DNA from: an uncultured Bacteroidales bacterium
Lineage (GTDB): Bacteria > Bacteroidota > Bacteroidia > Bacteroidales > UBA932
Assembly (NCBI GenBank): GCA_905235995.1
Contig: CAJONI010000011.1
Coordinates: 1-45,658, forward strand
DNA length: 45,658 bases
Direction: 5' to 3'
Shown here: piece after piece, positions 34,006 to 42,747 of the stretch
How the letters are laid out: each line of letters begins with the position of its first letter
Numbering within the stretch: the stretch's first letter is position 1
Translations under genes and position numbers: made by a program
Notes under the pieces: generated by a model
Told to the model about the DNA's origin: nothing
The model's input: the letters and a program-made list of their open reading frames with translations, nothing else
The model's database searches: none

Positions 34006-35970
34006 ATGATGAAACGTTTATTGCATATTTCGGCACTGGTCTTTGCGACCCTGATGATGACGGCTTGTCCCAATGTGAATCCTGACGGGCCTGACGGACC
34101 CGATGCCCCTGTAACTCCCGACGAGTCCTGGCGGAACCAGGCCTCGAAGACCAAGCTCTCGGGCATCACCTACCAGCTCAACGTCTACAGTTTCGCCGAC
34201 AGCGACGGCGACGGCTGGGGCGACATCCGTGGCGTCACGCAGCATCTCGACTACCTCGACAGCATAGGGGCTACGGCGCTCTGGCTCTCCCCCATCCACG
34301 ATGCCATGTCGTACCACGGCTACAATGTGAACGACTACTACTCAGTGAGCCCGAAACTCGGCACAGAAGCCGACCTCAAGGACCTTATCTCCAAGGCAAA
34401 GGCCAAGGATATAGGCATTTACCTCGACTTCGTGCTCAACCACAGCGGCAAGGACAACGGCTGGTTCAAGCAGGCCATCGCCGACCCTTCCGGCAGATAC
34501 GGAAGCTATTATGTGTTTGAAGACAAGCCCGGCGAATACATCACCGGCGGGATGGGCAGCTGGTGCTCGACTTCCAGCGGCAGTACCGGCTACAAGGGCC
34601 TGCTGCATTTCTCGCTCGATGTATCGAATCCTTCCCAGCCCCAGCTGACCGTCACGCAGGCTACCGGCTCCGCACAGGGCGGCAACACGGATACTTCGGT
34701 CAAGTGGTTCATCTACGACAACAACGCCAACCGGATGTACAAGACCGGGAACAGCACCTTCGAAATCACGCTCAACATCGACAACGAATGGGGCGTCCTG
34801 GTAAAGGATGATGCCACGCAGTGGGGTGACCACAAGTGGGGTGCCCGTGCGAACGACAAGCTGGTCGAATTCGGAAAGCCCAAGACCCTTGTCAAGGGCG
34901 ACGCCGCCAATGACCTCATTTTCGGAGGCTCCTCCGCCCAGTACTGGGCCAGTTTCGACGCTTCGATGCCCGACCTGTATTACGGCCCCTGCGACAAGGC
35001 ATCCGAATCGGAAACCTTCAAGGACCTGGCAGCGGCGGCCGACAAGTGGATCGGCATGGGAGTGGAGGGCCTGAGGCTCGACGCCGTGATCTGGATCTAC
35101 CAGAACAATACCGCGGCCAACGTGTCGTTCCTCAAGCAATGGTATGACCGCTGCAACTCGACCTGGAAGGCCAAAGGCGGCAAGGGAGACTTCTACATGG
35201 TGGCCGAGGCCTGGTGCGACAACGCTGAGAAGATGGCACCCTACTACGAAGGCATGCCCTCCAATTTCAACTTCTACTACTGGTACACGCTCAAGGACCG
35301 CATTGGCAAGGGCAAGGGCGACGACTTCGCCAACACCCTGGTATATTTCCAGAACCAGTTCCGCAAGTACCGCAGCGACTTCATCGACGCCATCTTCCTG
35401 ACCAACCACGACGAGGACCGCGCCGCCAGCGACCTGGGCCGCGACATGGCCAAGGAGAAACTCGCGGCGGCTGTGCTGCTCACCTCTCCCGGCAAGCCCT
35501 TCGTCTACCAGGGCGAAGAACTGGGCTACTGGGGCACGAAGAGCAAGGGCGACGAGTATGTCCGTACGCCCATCAAATGGACGAAGGGCGGCAGCGTGCC
35601 ATCCGCAGCGCTGAACGGCAAGGTCGACAACGCTATGCTGTCGGCAGAAATCTCCGTGGAGGCACAGGAGCAGGACAATGCTTCGCTGATGAGGGTGTAC
35701 CGCAATTTCGCCAAGGCCCGCAATGGATGGAAAGCCCTGGCGCAGGGCGAGATAGAGCCTATCAACAGCCCCAACAGCGCAGTTGCCCTCTGGAAGATGA
35801 GCTATGAAGGCCAGACGGTGCTCGTGGCCCACAACTTCGGAGGCGGCTCGGCGGCCTTCGCAGTGGCCGGCTACAAGGTCGACAAGATGATCGTCTCAAA
35901 CGGCCTTGCCGACGGCTCCACCGGCCTCCTCTCCCTCGGCCCCTACTCCTCCGCCGTGTTCCTCCAGTAA
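34006..35970 (+). CDS. susG: SusG-like GH13 surface alpha-amylase lipoprotein
   Basis: The product is 654 residues from the ATG at 34006 (or 34009). The signal MMKRLLHISALVFATLMMTAC ends in a lipobox, and an acidic, Pro/Gly-rich tether (PNVNPDGPDGPDAP) follows, as in exposed surface lipoproteins. The barrel begins YQLNVYSFADSDGDGWGDIRG. A domain inserted in domain B at about residues 180-310 (HFSLDVSNPSQPQLTV, KWFIYDNNANRMYK, WGDHKWGA) matches the CBM58 position of Bacteroides SusG. Catalytic residues lie in GLRLDAVIW, MVAEAWCD and LTNHDEDR. It likely cuts starch at the cell surface. The symbol is by similarity. Confidence 0.9.
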   Translation: MMKRLLHISALVFATLMMTACPNVNPDGPDGPDAPVTPDESWRNQASKTKLSGITYQLNVYSFADSDGDGWGDIRGVTQHLDYLDSIGATALWLSPIHDAMSYHGYNVNDYYSVSPKLGTEADLKDLISKAKAKDIGIYLDFVLNHSGKDNGWFKQAIADPSGRYGSYYVFEDKPGEYITGGMGSWCSTSSGSTGYKGLLHFSLDVSNPSQPQLTVTQATGSAQGGNTDTSVKWFIYDNNANRMYKTGNSTFEITLNIDNEWGVLVKDDATQWGDHKWGARANDKLVEFGKPKTLVKGDAANDLIFGGSSAQYWASFDASMPDLYYGPCDKASESETFKDLAAAADKWIGMGVEGLRLDAVIWIYQNNTAANVSFLKQWYDRCNSTWKAKGGKGDFYMVAEAWCDNAEKMAPYYEGMPSNFNFYYWYTLKDRIGKGKGDDFANTLVYFQNQFRKYRSDFIDAIFLTNHDEDRAASDLGRDMAKEKLAAAVLLTSPGKPFVYQGEELGYWGTKSKGDEYVRTPIKWTKGGSVPSAALNGKVDNAMLSAEISVEAQEQDNASLMRVYRNFAKARNGWKALAQGEIEPINSPNSAVALWKMSYEGQTVLVAHNFGGGSAAFAVAGYKVDKMIVSNGLADGSTGLLSLGPYSSAVFLQ

Positions 35971-36001
35971 CGGGTCCTCCTGTAAATTCGGGGTGACGTA
36001 T

Positions 36002-36037
36002 AAAAAAATGCCCGGGTCGCGAACGGCCCGGGCATCA
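36002..36037. repeat. 36-bp repeat copy 1 (terminator hairpin) after GH97
   Basis: This 36-bp string is identical to 38159-38194. It is seven A (36002-36008) and a 12-bp stem ATGCCCGGGTCG/CGGCCCGGGCAT (36008-36019/36024-36035) with loop CGAA. Read on the minus strand the loop is TTCG and the stem is followed by a T tract, so it terminates the GH97 transcript. The intergenic space 35971-36125 holds nothing else that I recognise. Confidence 0.9.
36008..36035 (-). terminator. Rho-independent terminator of GH97
   Basis: On the minus strand a 12-bp GC-rich stem with TTCG loop is followed by seven T. It lies 90 bp after the GH97 stop and between the convergent SusG-like and GH97 genes. Confidence 0.88.
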
Positions 36038-36125
36038 GTTTCACGCCATGGCTGCTTCACCCCGCCACAAGCAAAGCTATCAGGATAGTGAGTTTGCGCC
36101 TACAATTTAAAGGTGACAAAAATCT

Positions 36126-38123
36126 TTACAAAGGCAAGAAAGAGATGGCACAGCCGCCCGAGGCAGCCAGCTGAAGCGTCAGCGTGTCGGCGGACGTGAC
36201 GGTGCGCCGTTCGATGACATAGGCATAGGGATTGGTCTGCCAGTCGGCATCGGGCGCATCAGCGTAAAGGGTGGCCGTATAGGTCACGCCGGGGCGGAGG
36301 AAGGTGAGCGGCTGCGTCAGGGTGCGGGCCGTCTCGTCGGTCGTAGCACCATAGAAGAAACGGTCGCCGGCGCGGCGCACGACGGCAATGTATTCCCCTA
36401 CCTCACCCTGAAGGGCCAGGGACGCATCGCAGTCGGGATCGTAGTCGCGGAAAAACTGGAAAGCCGGATGGCCTTCGTAGTTTTCCAGCAGGTCGCAGGC
36501 CATCTGCATCGGGGAGTAAAGCACCACCCAGTTGGCGATCTGCTTGGCCAGGGTCGTGTTGACCCGGCACTGGGTACCCGGCTGACCCCAGGAACGCAGC
36601 TGCGGCCGCCCCTGGATGCTGCGGTACAGCACGTCGAACACGCCGGGCGTGTAATCAAGCGGACCGGCAAGGAGACGCGTGTAGGGCAGGATCTCGTGAT
36701 GGGATGGCGGATTGCCGGCGCTCCAGCCATTGTATTCCATGCCTCGGGCACATTCACGCGTCATGAAATTGGGCCAGGTGCGGCGAAGGCCGGACGGCTT
36801 GATTACCTCGTGGGCATCAACCATGATCTGGCGACGGGCCGCCTCTTCGACGACTTTCTGGAAATGCTGCACCCCGGTCTGGCTGTGGCGCGGGATGCCG
36901 CCGTACAGGCCGCCGCCCGCATAACCGGTCTTCAGGCAGTGGATGCCGAGCGCCTGGGCCCAGTCGAGGCTGCGTTCCAACTGCGCTTCGAAGCGCCGGA
37001 AGTTGCCCCCGGTCTCATTGTGCGAAATGTATTCAATCCCCTTCTCCCGGGCATAAGCGACCACACGTTCCACATCGAAATCGGGCGCCGCCCGCGTGAA
37101 ATCAAAGTCCGGCAGGGCATCGGAACCGAGCCAGGCATCGTTCCAACCCTCGAAGAGGACGCCCTGGATGTTGTTGGCCGCCGCAAAATCGATGTAGCGC
37201 AGCGCCGCATCGGTCGTCGCACCGTGGTGCGCGCCGCCCCACGATTCGATGCCCAGGTGCATGCCCCACCACACGCCGATGTATTTCATGGGCTTGATCC
37301 ACGACACATCCTCGAGGGCGCAGGGTTCGTTGAGATTGAGAATCAGCGAGGAATTGACCAGGCCGACCGCCGTGCGGGCAACCTGGACAGTGCGCCAGGG
37401 CGTGGAGAAGCGCTGCGGCACGCGCGCCTCGGAAGCGAGCGCGGCCCGGAACGCAGTACCGTCCGTGCGGCGGAGCACCATCTCGGGAAAGTCGACGATT
37501 GCCGCCTCGTGAACGGACGCGTAGCGCGTGTCCGCGAACTTGAGGGTCAGCGGCGTATTGGCATCTGTCACCTGCGAGAGGGGCATCTTGCGGTAGAGAT
37601 GTTCGTAGGAATTGAAATCGCCAGGAATAGACCAGCTGGTGGCATCGTCCGCGAACGCGAAGGTCGTCTGCTCTCCGCAAACAGTCAGGGAATCCGTGGC
37701 GGGCACATCATAGGTGTATCGCAGGCCCAGGCCGTCGTCGAACACCCGCACTTCGATGTCGAGCCGGACTCCGTCAGCATTCTGCAAGCGGAGGACCAGC
37801 GCCTGGTGCCGGTCCCGGATCTCTTTGTTCTCGCCCCAAGGCTGATGCCAGATGCCGTCCTGTTTTTCCTTCTGCGAAGAAAGCAGGTGGAAGCCGTCCG
37901 CCAGATTGACAGTTTCGGCCGTCAGTCCCAGCGGAGACGGCCCGATCAGCGGCTGGCCGTCTACATCGACGGCATAGTGAGGCATGCCCGCTTCATCCAG
38001 CCCGGCACGAACCACGATCCGCCCGTCGGGCGAAGTCACTTCCGTCACCGGACGGCAGGCGATGCTGAGCCCCGCCAGAAGGACCAGGGCCAGCGCTGAG
38101 ATATGGTAGAAACATTTCATCAT
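36126..38123 (-). CDS. susB: GH97 alpha-glucosidase lipoprotein (SusB-like)
   Basis: The product is 665 residues from the ATG at 38123 (MMKCFYHIS). A signal with possible lipobox (LAGLSIAC) precedes an N-terminal beta-sandwich with VTSPDGRIVVRAGLDE, then the barrel with VLFEGWNDAW. The strand LKTGYAGG carries Gly where retaining GH97 members have the nucleophile Asp. Together with glutamates in DAHEVIKPSG and HHEILPYTR this fits the inverting SusB type that trims malto-oligosaccharides to glucose. It is insulated by two identical terminator hairpins and has its own promoter. The catalytic assignment is from family knowledge. Confidence 0.9.
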   Translation of the reverse strand: MMKCFYHISALALVLLAGLSIACRPVTEVTSPDGRIVVRAGLDEAGMPHYAVDVDGQPLIGPSPLGLTAETVNLADGFHLLSSQKEKQDGIWHQPWGENKEIRDRHQALVLRLQNADGVRLDIEVRVFDDGLGLRYTYDVPATDSLTVCGEQTTFAFADDATSWSIPGDFNSYEHLYRKMPLSQVTDANTPLTLKFADTRYASVHEAAIVDFPEMVLRRTDGTAFRAALASEARVPQRFSTPWRTVQVARTAVGLVNSSLILNLNEPCALEDVSWIKPMKYIGVWWGMHLGIESWGGAHHGATTDAALRYIDFAAANNIQGVLFEGWNDAWLGSDALPDFDFTRAAPDFDVERVVAYAREKGIEYISHNETGGNFRRFEAQLERSLDWAQALGIHCLKTGYAGGGLYGGIPRHSQTGVQHFQKVVEEAARRQIMVDAHEVIKPSGLRRTWPNFMTRECARGMEYNGWSAGNPPSHHEILPYTRLLAGPLDYTPGVFDVLYRSIQGRPQLRSWGQPGTQCRVNTTLAKQIANWVVLYSPMQMACDLLENYEGHPAFQFFRDYDPDCDASLALQGEVGEYIAVVRRAGDRFFYGATTDETARTLTQPLTFLRPGVTYTATLYADAPDADWQTNPYAYVIERRTVTSADTLTLQLAASGGCAISFLPL

Positions 38124-38137
38124 AACTTTTAAAGATA
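38121..38137 (-). promoter_or_regulatory. Promoter/start module of GH97 (-7-like box 38130-38137)
   Basis: The minus-strand sequence TATCTTTAAAAGTTATG matches the GH13-operon module (30672-30688) at 15 of 17 positions. The -7-like box TATCTTTA has A for the final G and ends 6 nt before the ATG, predicting a very short leader. Confidence 0.55.
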
Positions 38138-38158
38138 ACAAAAAGTTATGATTTTTTC

Positions 38159-38194
38159 AAAAAAATGCCCGGGTCGCGAACGGCCCGGGCATCA
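38159..38194. repeat. 36-bp repeat copy 2 (terminator hairpin) between the SusE/F-like gene and GH97
   Basis: This string is identical to 36002-36037: seven A (38159-38165) and a 12-bp stem at 38165-38176/38181-38192 with loop CGAA. It separates the SusE/F-like gene (stop at 38214) from GH97, whose promoter follows. Confidence 0.9.
38165..38192 (-). terminator. Rho-independent terminator of the susCDE-like transcript
   Basis: On the minus strand the stem with TTCG loop is followed by seven T and lies 21 bp after the SusE/F-like stop. It should end or attenuate the SusC-SusD-SusE/F transcript before GH97. Confidence 0.87.
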
Positions 38195-38213
38195 TCATGT
38201 TTGGCGGGAAGGG

Positions 38214-41168
38214 CTACTCGACGGTAGCGGTTCCTGCGTTGAAGTCGAGGGTCACCTTCTTGCCGGCTTCCACCGCGACGCGCTCCTGGTCGCCGCCATT
38301 GCCACGGTAGGCAATGACGCCGTCGAAGAACACGAATTCACGGGTCCACCAGTCGGACGTGGCGATAGAGCTGGCTGCATAGAGACGAATCTCGCCGGCA
38401 GCCGCAGTGGTGCCGACCAGTTTGCCGTCCACCTCGGTGAAGAGGGCGGTCTCCATGTTTTCGCTCCAACCGCCGAAGCAGTCGCCGATGCCATAGACTT
38501 TCGCCTTCTCGACGCAGACCTTCTTGTTCTCAGTATCTACATAGATCATGTAGACGCCGGTCTCTTCGACGAAGCAGTTGCCGTCGCTGACAGTATAGCC
38601 AGTGTCGGTTCCCAGTCCGGTGAAGTCACCGCTCCACTCCCTGACGGCGCAGAACTTGAAGCCTTTGCCGGCTTCGATGTTGCGGATGGCCCAGAACTGG
38701 CCCGTCTTTCCGTTGACCGGGGTCATGTCGACGATGTAGTCGGCCGACCAATCCCAGCCACCGACACCGTCGCCGATGATATACATGGTCGAAGGGAGTT
38801 CAGGGGCGTCGCCGCTGTACTCGCCGCTCAGCACCATCGTATCGGCCGTGGGATCGTAGGTCAGGGTGATGACCGCATCGCGGCCTACCTTGATGTTGGG
38901 ACCGCCGTTGGAGACTTCAAAGGCCTCGTCAAATTCGACGAAGGTACCTCCGCGGTCGCCGGCCCAGACCTCGTTCATACGGATCTTGATTTCGTCGTTG
39001 GCGGTGACAATCAGGTCTTCATATACGAAGTTGCCATTTTCATCCTCGTACATGATAAAGTCGGGGGCACCCCATCCGTTGATGGTTCCCACGACACCCC
39101 AATAGACGATTTCCTCGCCGGCGGGGGCGACGATGATCACTTCGTCACGCTCAAAGAAGTAAACGTCGATGGCACCGTCGATGCCGGGCTTGATGTTGCT
39201 GCCGCCCGGGACAGCCTTGACAGAATGTCCCAGGTTGGTGGCGGCACCGTAGTCACCGGCGCTCCAGTCGTTGTTCTTGCGGATCTTGATCTCGTCGGAA
39301 GCGGTCACGGCGATGTTGCGTGCGACAAGATAGCTCTTGCCGGCTTCTTCCTTGAGCACCACGTCGGGAGATCCGCCCCATGAGTTGATGGAACCGACCA
39401 CGCCCCAGCCCAAGGCAGAGACGGTAATCGTACCTTCCACGGTGTTGTATTCGACGATGTAGGTACCGCTGTCAGGGAGCATGATGTTCGGACCGTCCTG
39501 GCTGATTGCTTCGAAAGGCTCGCCGAGATTTACCAGGTTGCCGCCCACGCTGAGAGCCCAGTCGTGGTTGTGGCGGATCTTGAAGCCGTTGGCATTGAGC
39601 TGGACGGGAGGGCTCACCCACACACCGTCGTCGCCGCCGATCAGATCGACGTCGCCACTCCAGCCGTTGAAGTCACCGATCAGCGACCATACCTCTCCGT
39701 TGGAAACGGTGATGGTGAGGTTGGCCACATCCAGGACCACCTTCCAGAAGCCTGCAGGGACCTTGATGTTGCTGCCACCGGCCACAGCCTCGAAAGGCTC
39801 GCCAAGGGCTACAAAGTCACCGCCGTAGTCCTCGTCCCAGCCACCGTCTTTGCGCCACTTGAATTCAGTGGTCTCCTCACCTTCCGCAGGGACTGCGGTG
39901 ATGAAGGCCGTCCAGAGATCGCCGTCATTGGTGGCGATGATATCGTTGTCCCAGTCGCCGTTCAGACCGATGATGTTCCAGCCGGTCACAGGCGTCGGTT
40001 CAGGACCGGGCTCGTCGCCGCCGATCTTGCCGGACTTGCCGCCGCCCAAAGTTTCGACCACCTGGGCCGTTCCGGCACCAGGATTCACGATCAGGTCGTA
40101 GATACCTTCAACTCCGACGACGATGTTGTCGCCGCCCTGGGTCACGGTAAATTCATTGCCGACACCGCCGAACGGGCCGCCGAGGTTGACATCCCAGCTC
40201 TTGTCCTGACGGAACTTGAACTCATCGGATGCCGTGATCTTGATGCCCTGTGCGATGTGGGTCGTACCGTCGGTGACCATCAGCAGGTCGCCATCCCAGC
40301 TCATGCCGTATTCGGCCAAAGAACCGATGACGGTCCAGTTGCTGGCGTCCTTGTGGTCGGGGTAGGCCTGATAGGCCTCGGTCAGGGTAGCGGTACCCGC
40401 AGCCAGGTCGAGCCAGAGGTCATACAGACCGGCCGGAGCTACGATGTTCGGGCCATCCTGGCTTACCGCAAAGGCGTTGTCCAGTCCGCCGAAGTCGCCA
40501 CCATAGTTGACGGCCCAATCCTGGTCCTTGCGGAACTTGAATTCGTCGCCGGCATTGATGGTGACACACTTGGCCACGTGCTGGTTGCCGTCGGGGGTCA
40601 TCCACATTTCGAGGTCGCCATCCCAGGAGATTTCATAGGCTGAGAGCGAACCGATCACGCTGAACGGGCTGGTCTCGGTGTAGTCCTGGTACGGGCTGCC
40701 CTTAGGAAGGGTAATCACGAAACCGGTGATGGAGACCGTTTCCTTGGAATCCACGAAACCGTTGCGCCCGTTGTCCTGAGCGGGATTCTGCATCGTGGCG
40801 CGGATGACGGCGTCGAAGGATACGACATCGTCTTCCACATAGCCCATGCCGATGAACAGGTTGTTCAGGGCCGATACGCTGACCGACATGACATTGTCCT
40901 TGCTGGCGGCGGATACGGTCTTGGAAACGCTCTTGCCGTCGACAGATTTGATGATGAACGAGTGGTTCACCGCCATCTTGTCGTTGAAGCCTGCATTGAA
41001 CTTACCGGGAGTATAGGAAATGGTAAGTGCCTTGGCACCCAGCTCATACGAGCCGATCACAGGCGCGGTGGCCTTGCTCGAGTCAAAAACGGCGATGTCA
41101 TCAGGATAGCAGGAAACCGCAGCGAAGGCGATCAGGCCTGCAAAGAGAAAAGATAAAATTTTCTTCAT
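38214..41168 (-). CDS. SusE/SusF-like starch-binding lipoprotein with eight tandem modules
   Basis: The 984-residue product has a lipobox (FAAVSC, Cys20) and an N-terminal SusE-type domain to about residue 155. Eight repeated modules follow at about 169-264, 278-372, 397-489, 494-585, 588-681, 690-782, 795-888 and 891-984. Each starts like VIGSLSAY or GVVGSINSWG, has a FKFRKDQDW-type core, and most have a GGxF...GPNI end. A Gly/Pro linker (GGDEPGPEPTPVTG) separates modules 2 and 3. Known SusE and SusF carry two and three such carbohydrate-binding modules in 387 and 485 residues. It should bind starch on the cell surface. It sits 15 bp after susD. Confidence 0.87.
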   Translation of the reverse strand: MKKILSFLFAGLIAFAAVSCYPDDIAVFDSSKATAPVIGSYELGAKALTISYTPGKFNAGFNDKMAVNHSFIIKSVDGKSVSKTVSAASKDNVMSVSVSALNNLFIGMGYVEDDVVSFDAVIRATMQNPAQDNGRNGFVDSKETVSITGFVITLPKGSPYQDYTETSPFSVIGSLSAYEISWDGDLEMWMTPDGNQHVAKCVTINAGDEFKFRKDQDWAVNYGGDFGGLDNAFAVSQDGPNIVAPAGLYDLWLDLAAGTATLTEAYQAYPDHKDASNWTVIGSLAEYGMSWDGDLLMVTDGTTHIAQGIKITASDEFKFRQDKSWDVNLGGPFGGVGNEFTVTQGGDNIVVGVEGIYDLIVNPGAGTAQVVETLGGGKSGKIGGDEPGPEPTPVTGWNIIGLNGDWDNDIIATNDGDLWTAFITAVPAEGEETTEFKWRKDGGWDEDYGGDFVALGEPFEAVAGGSNIKVPAGFWKVVLDVANLTITVSNGEVWSLIGDFNGWSGDVDLIGGDDGVWVSPPVQLNANGFKIRHNHDWALSVGGNLVNLGEPFEAISQDGPNIMLPDSGTYIVEYNTVEGTITVSALGWGVVGSINSWGGSPDVVLKEEAGKSYLVARNIAVTASDEIKIRKNNDWSAGDYGAATNLGHSVKAVPGGSNIKPGIDGAIDVYFFERDEVIIVAPAGEEIVYWGVVGTINGWGAPDFIMYEDENGNFVYEDLIVTANDEIKIRMNEVWAGDRGGTFVEFDEAFEVSNGGPNIKVGRDAVITLTYDPTADTMVLSGEYSGDAPELPSTMYIIGDGVGGWDWSADYIVDMTPVNGKTGQFWAIRNIEAGKGFKFCAVREWSGDFTGLGTDTGYTVSDGNCFVEETGVYMIYVDTENKKVCVEKAKVYGIGDCFGGWSENMETALFTEVDGKLVGTTAAAGEIRLYAASSIATSDWWTREFVFFDGVIAYRGNGGDQERVAVEAGKKVTLDFNAGTATVE

Positions 41169-41183
41169 GGCTGTATCCTCCTA

Positions 41184-42734
41184 TCAATAACCCTGGTTCT
41201 GGGAAAGGTTGTTGTTGGCCAGTCGGTCGGAATCCGGAATCGGGAAGAGGGTGCGGTAGTCCGGCACAGTCGTGCCGACCTGGACGCCGCCCTTCCACTG
41301 CCAGAGATAATTGGAACCGGTGAAGAGGCCGAAGCGGATAAGGTCGCTGCGACGCCAGCACTCCTGATAGAGTTCGCGGCCGCGCTCATCGATGATATCA
41401 TTCAGGGAGAGGCCGTTGGCGGCAGGCATGCCGGCGCGGGCACGGACCTGGTTGAAAGCAGTCAGACCATCGATCTTGGCTCCGCGGGCCGCGCATTCGG
41501 CAGCCATCAGCAGCACGTCGGCATAGCGCATCATCGGGAAGTCGGTGTCTACGAAACCCTTTTCCTTGCCATAGCCGCCGTCGCTGGTACGGTTGCTGAA
41601 CTTCATGAAAGCGTAGCCGTTGGTGAACTCGCCGATGTCGTCGATGCTCTTCTGCTGGGTTGCAGTGTAGAAGAGGTTGCGGTCGTCGTTGGAGCTGAAC
41701 TTGTCGTAGAACTCAGGAGTGGTGCGCAGGCCGCCCCAGCCGGAGGAGATACCCATCAGGTCGGGATCCATGTCGCCGCCGGTGGAGGCGAAGATCAGGT
41801 AGTTGGTCGCACCGTAGCTGGTGGTGTTGATACCGTCCTGCTCGATGGCGAAGATGATCTCATCCGAGCAGCGGTCGTTGTCGGCCAGGAAGAGTTCCTG
41901 GTACGGCGAATATACGCCCTGGGTCGAGGTGTGGAGGCTGTAGCCGTCGTCCATCAGGTCTGCCAGGACTGACGCGCAGTCATCCCAGCGGGCAGTTCCC
42001 GTGTAGACTTCTGCGTTCAAGTAGAGCTTGGCAAGCACGAACTTGGCCACGCCCTTGTCGGCGCGGGCATATCCGTTGGCGCGCGGAGCGGCCAGGGCGC
42101 TGTTGTTGATGAGGTCTTTCAACTCTCCTTCCAACCAGGTGAAGAGGTCGGCGCGGCTGATCTGCTCGGGGAACTGGCCCACCACGCTGGTCTCGTCGGC
42201 GAACGGCACGTTGCCGAAGTTGTCGATGGCGTGGAAGTAGGCGATGGCGCGGACCACGCGGGCCTCTGCGATGTATTCTTCCTTGTTGGCGAAGGCCAGG
42301 TTCGTGGCCTTGGCTTCGCGGATGAACTCGTTGGAGGCCGACACCTGCATGAAGATGCGGGAATAGAACGCGTAGATGAACGTGTCGTCGGTCGTCCAGG
42401 TCATATAGTGGAAATTCTTGATGGTCTGGTCGTTCCATCCGCAGACGGCCTCGTCGGTCGTCAGTTCGCTGTGGTGGAAAAGGCCGCGGATATACTGCGA
42501 AGCACCGCCGTCGAGGCCGGAGATCGAAGGACTGCCGTTGGCTCCGTAATAGCCGGAGGTGGCGAAGCCCGTATAGAGGCCGGCCAGATACTGGGTGTAA
42601 GACTCCTCGCTGACCAGGGCCTTGTCGGCCGTATTGGCGTTAGGGTCGATAGGGGTGACGTTGAGGTCACCGACGCAGGAAGTCAGCGCGGCTGCCAGAG
42701 CGATGATGCTGAAAATATAATTGATCTTTTTCAT
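41184..42734 (-). CDS. susD: SusD-like starch-binding outer-membrane lipoprotein
   Basis: The 516-residue product has lipobox (AAALTSC, Cys19) and a SusD/RagB helical fold with EAYTQYLAG-like start. The starch-type segments TTDEAVCGWNDQTIK, HYMTWTTDD and SSGWGGLRTTPEFYDKF resemble the aromatic ligand arc of Bacteroides SusD. It caps SusC and captures malto-oligosaccharides at the surface. It lies 13 bp after susC and before the SusE/F-like gene, so the three are probably one transcript. The C-terminal IDERGRELYQECWRRSDLIRFG block is the usual family end. Confidence 0.93.
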   Translation of the reverse strand: MKKINYIFSIIALAAALTSCVGDLNVTPIDPNANTADKALVSEESYTQYLAGLYTGFATSGYYGANGSPSISGLDGGASQYIRGLFHHSELTTDEAVCGWNDQTIKNFHYMTWTTDDTFIYAFYSRIFMQVSASNEFIREAKATNLAFANKEEYIAEARVVRAIAYFHAIDNFGNVPFADETSVVGQFPEQISRADLFTWLEGELKDLINNSALAAPRANGYARADKGVAKFVLAKLYLNAEVYTGTARWDDCASVLADLMDDGYSLHTSTQGVYSPYQELFLADNDRCSDEIIFAIEQDGINTTSYGATNYLIFASTGGDMDPDLMGISSGWGGLRTTPEFYDKFSSNDDRNLFYTATQQKSIDDIGEFTNGYAFMKFSNRTSDGGYGKEKGFVDTDFPMMRYADVLLMAAECAARGAKIDGLTAFNQVRARAGMPAANGLSLNDIIDERGRELYQECWRRSDLIRFGLFTGSNYLWQWKGGVQVGTTVPDYRTLFPIPDSDRLANNNLSQNQGY

Positions 42735-42747
42735 ATCTCACGCTGTA

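Noticed and set aside
34342-35832. A 496-codon open frame opposite the SusG-like gene
   Set aside because: It has no signal, motif or promoter, and the GH13 triad is on the other strand.
36468-38099. A 543-codon open frame opposite GH97
   Set aside because: Composition is that of a shadow frame, while the minus strand has GH97 motifs throughout.
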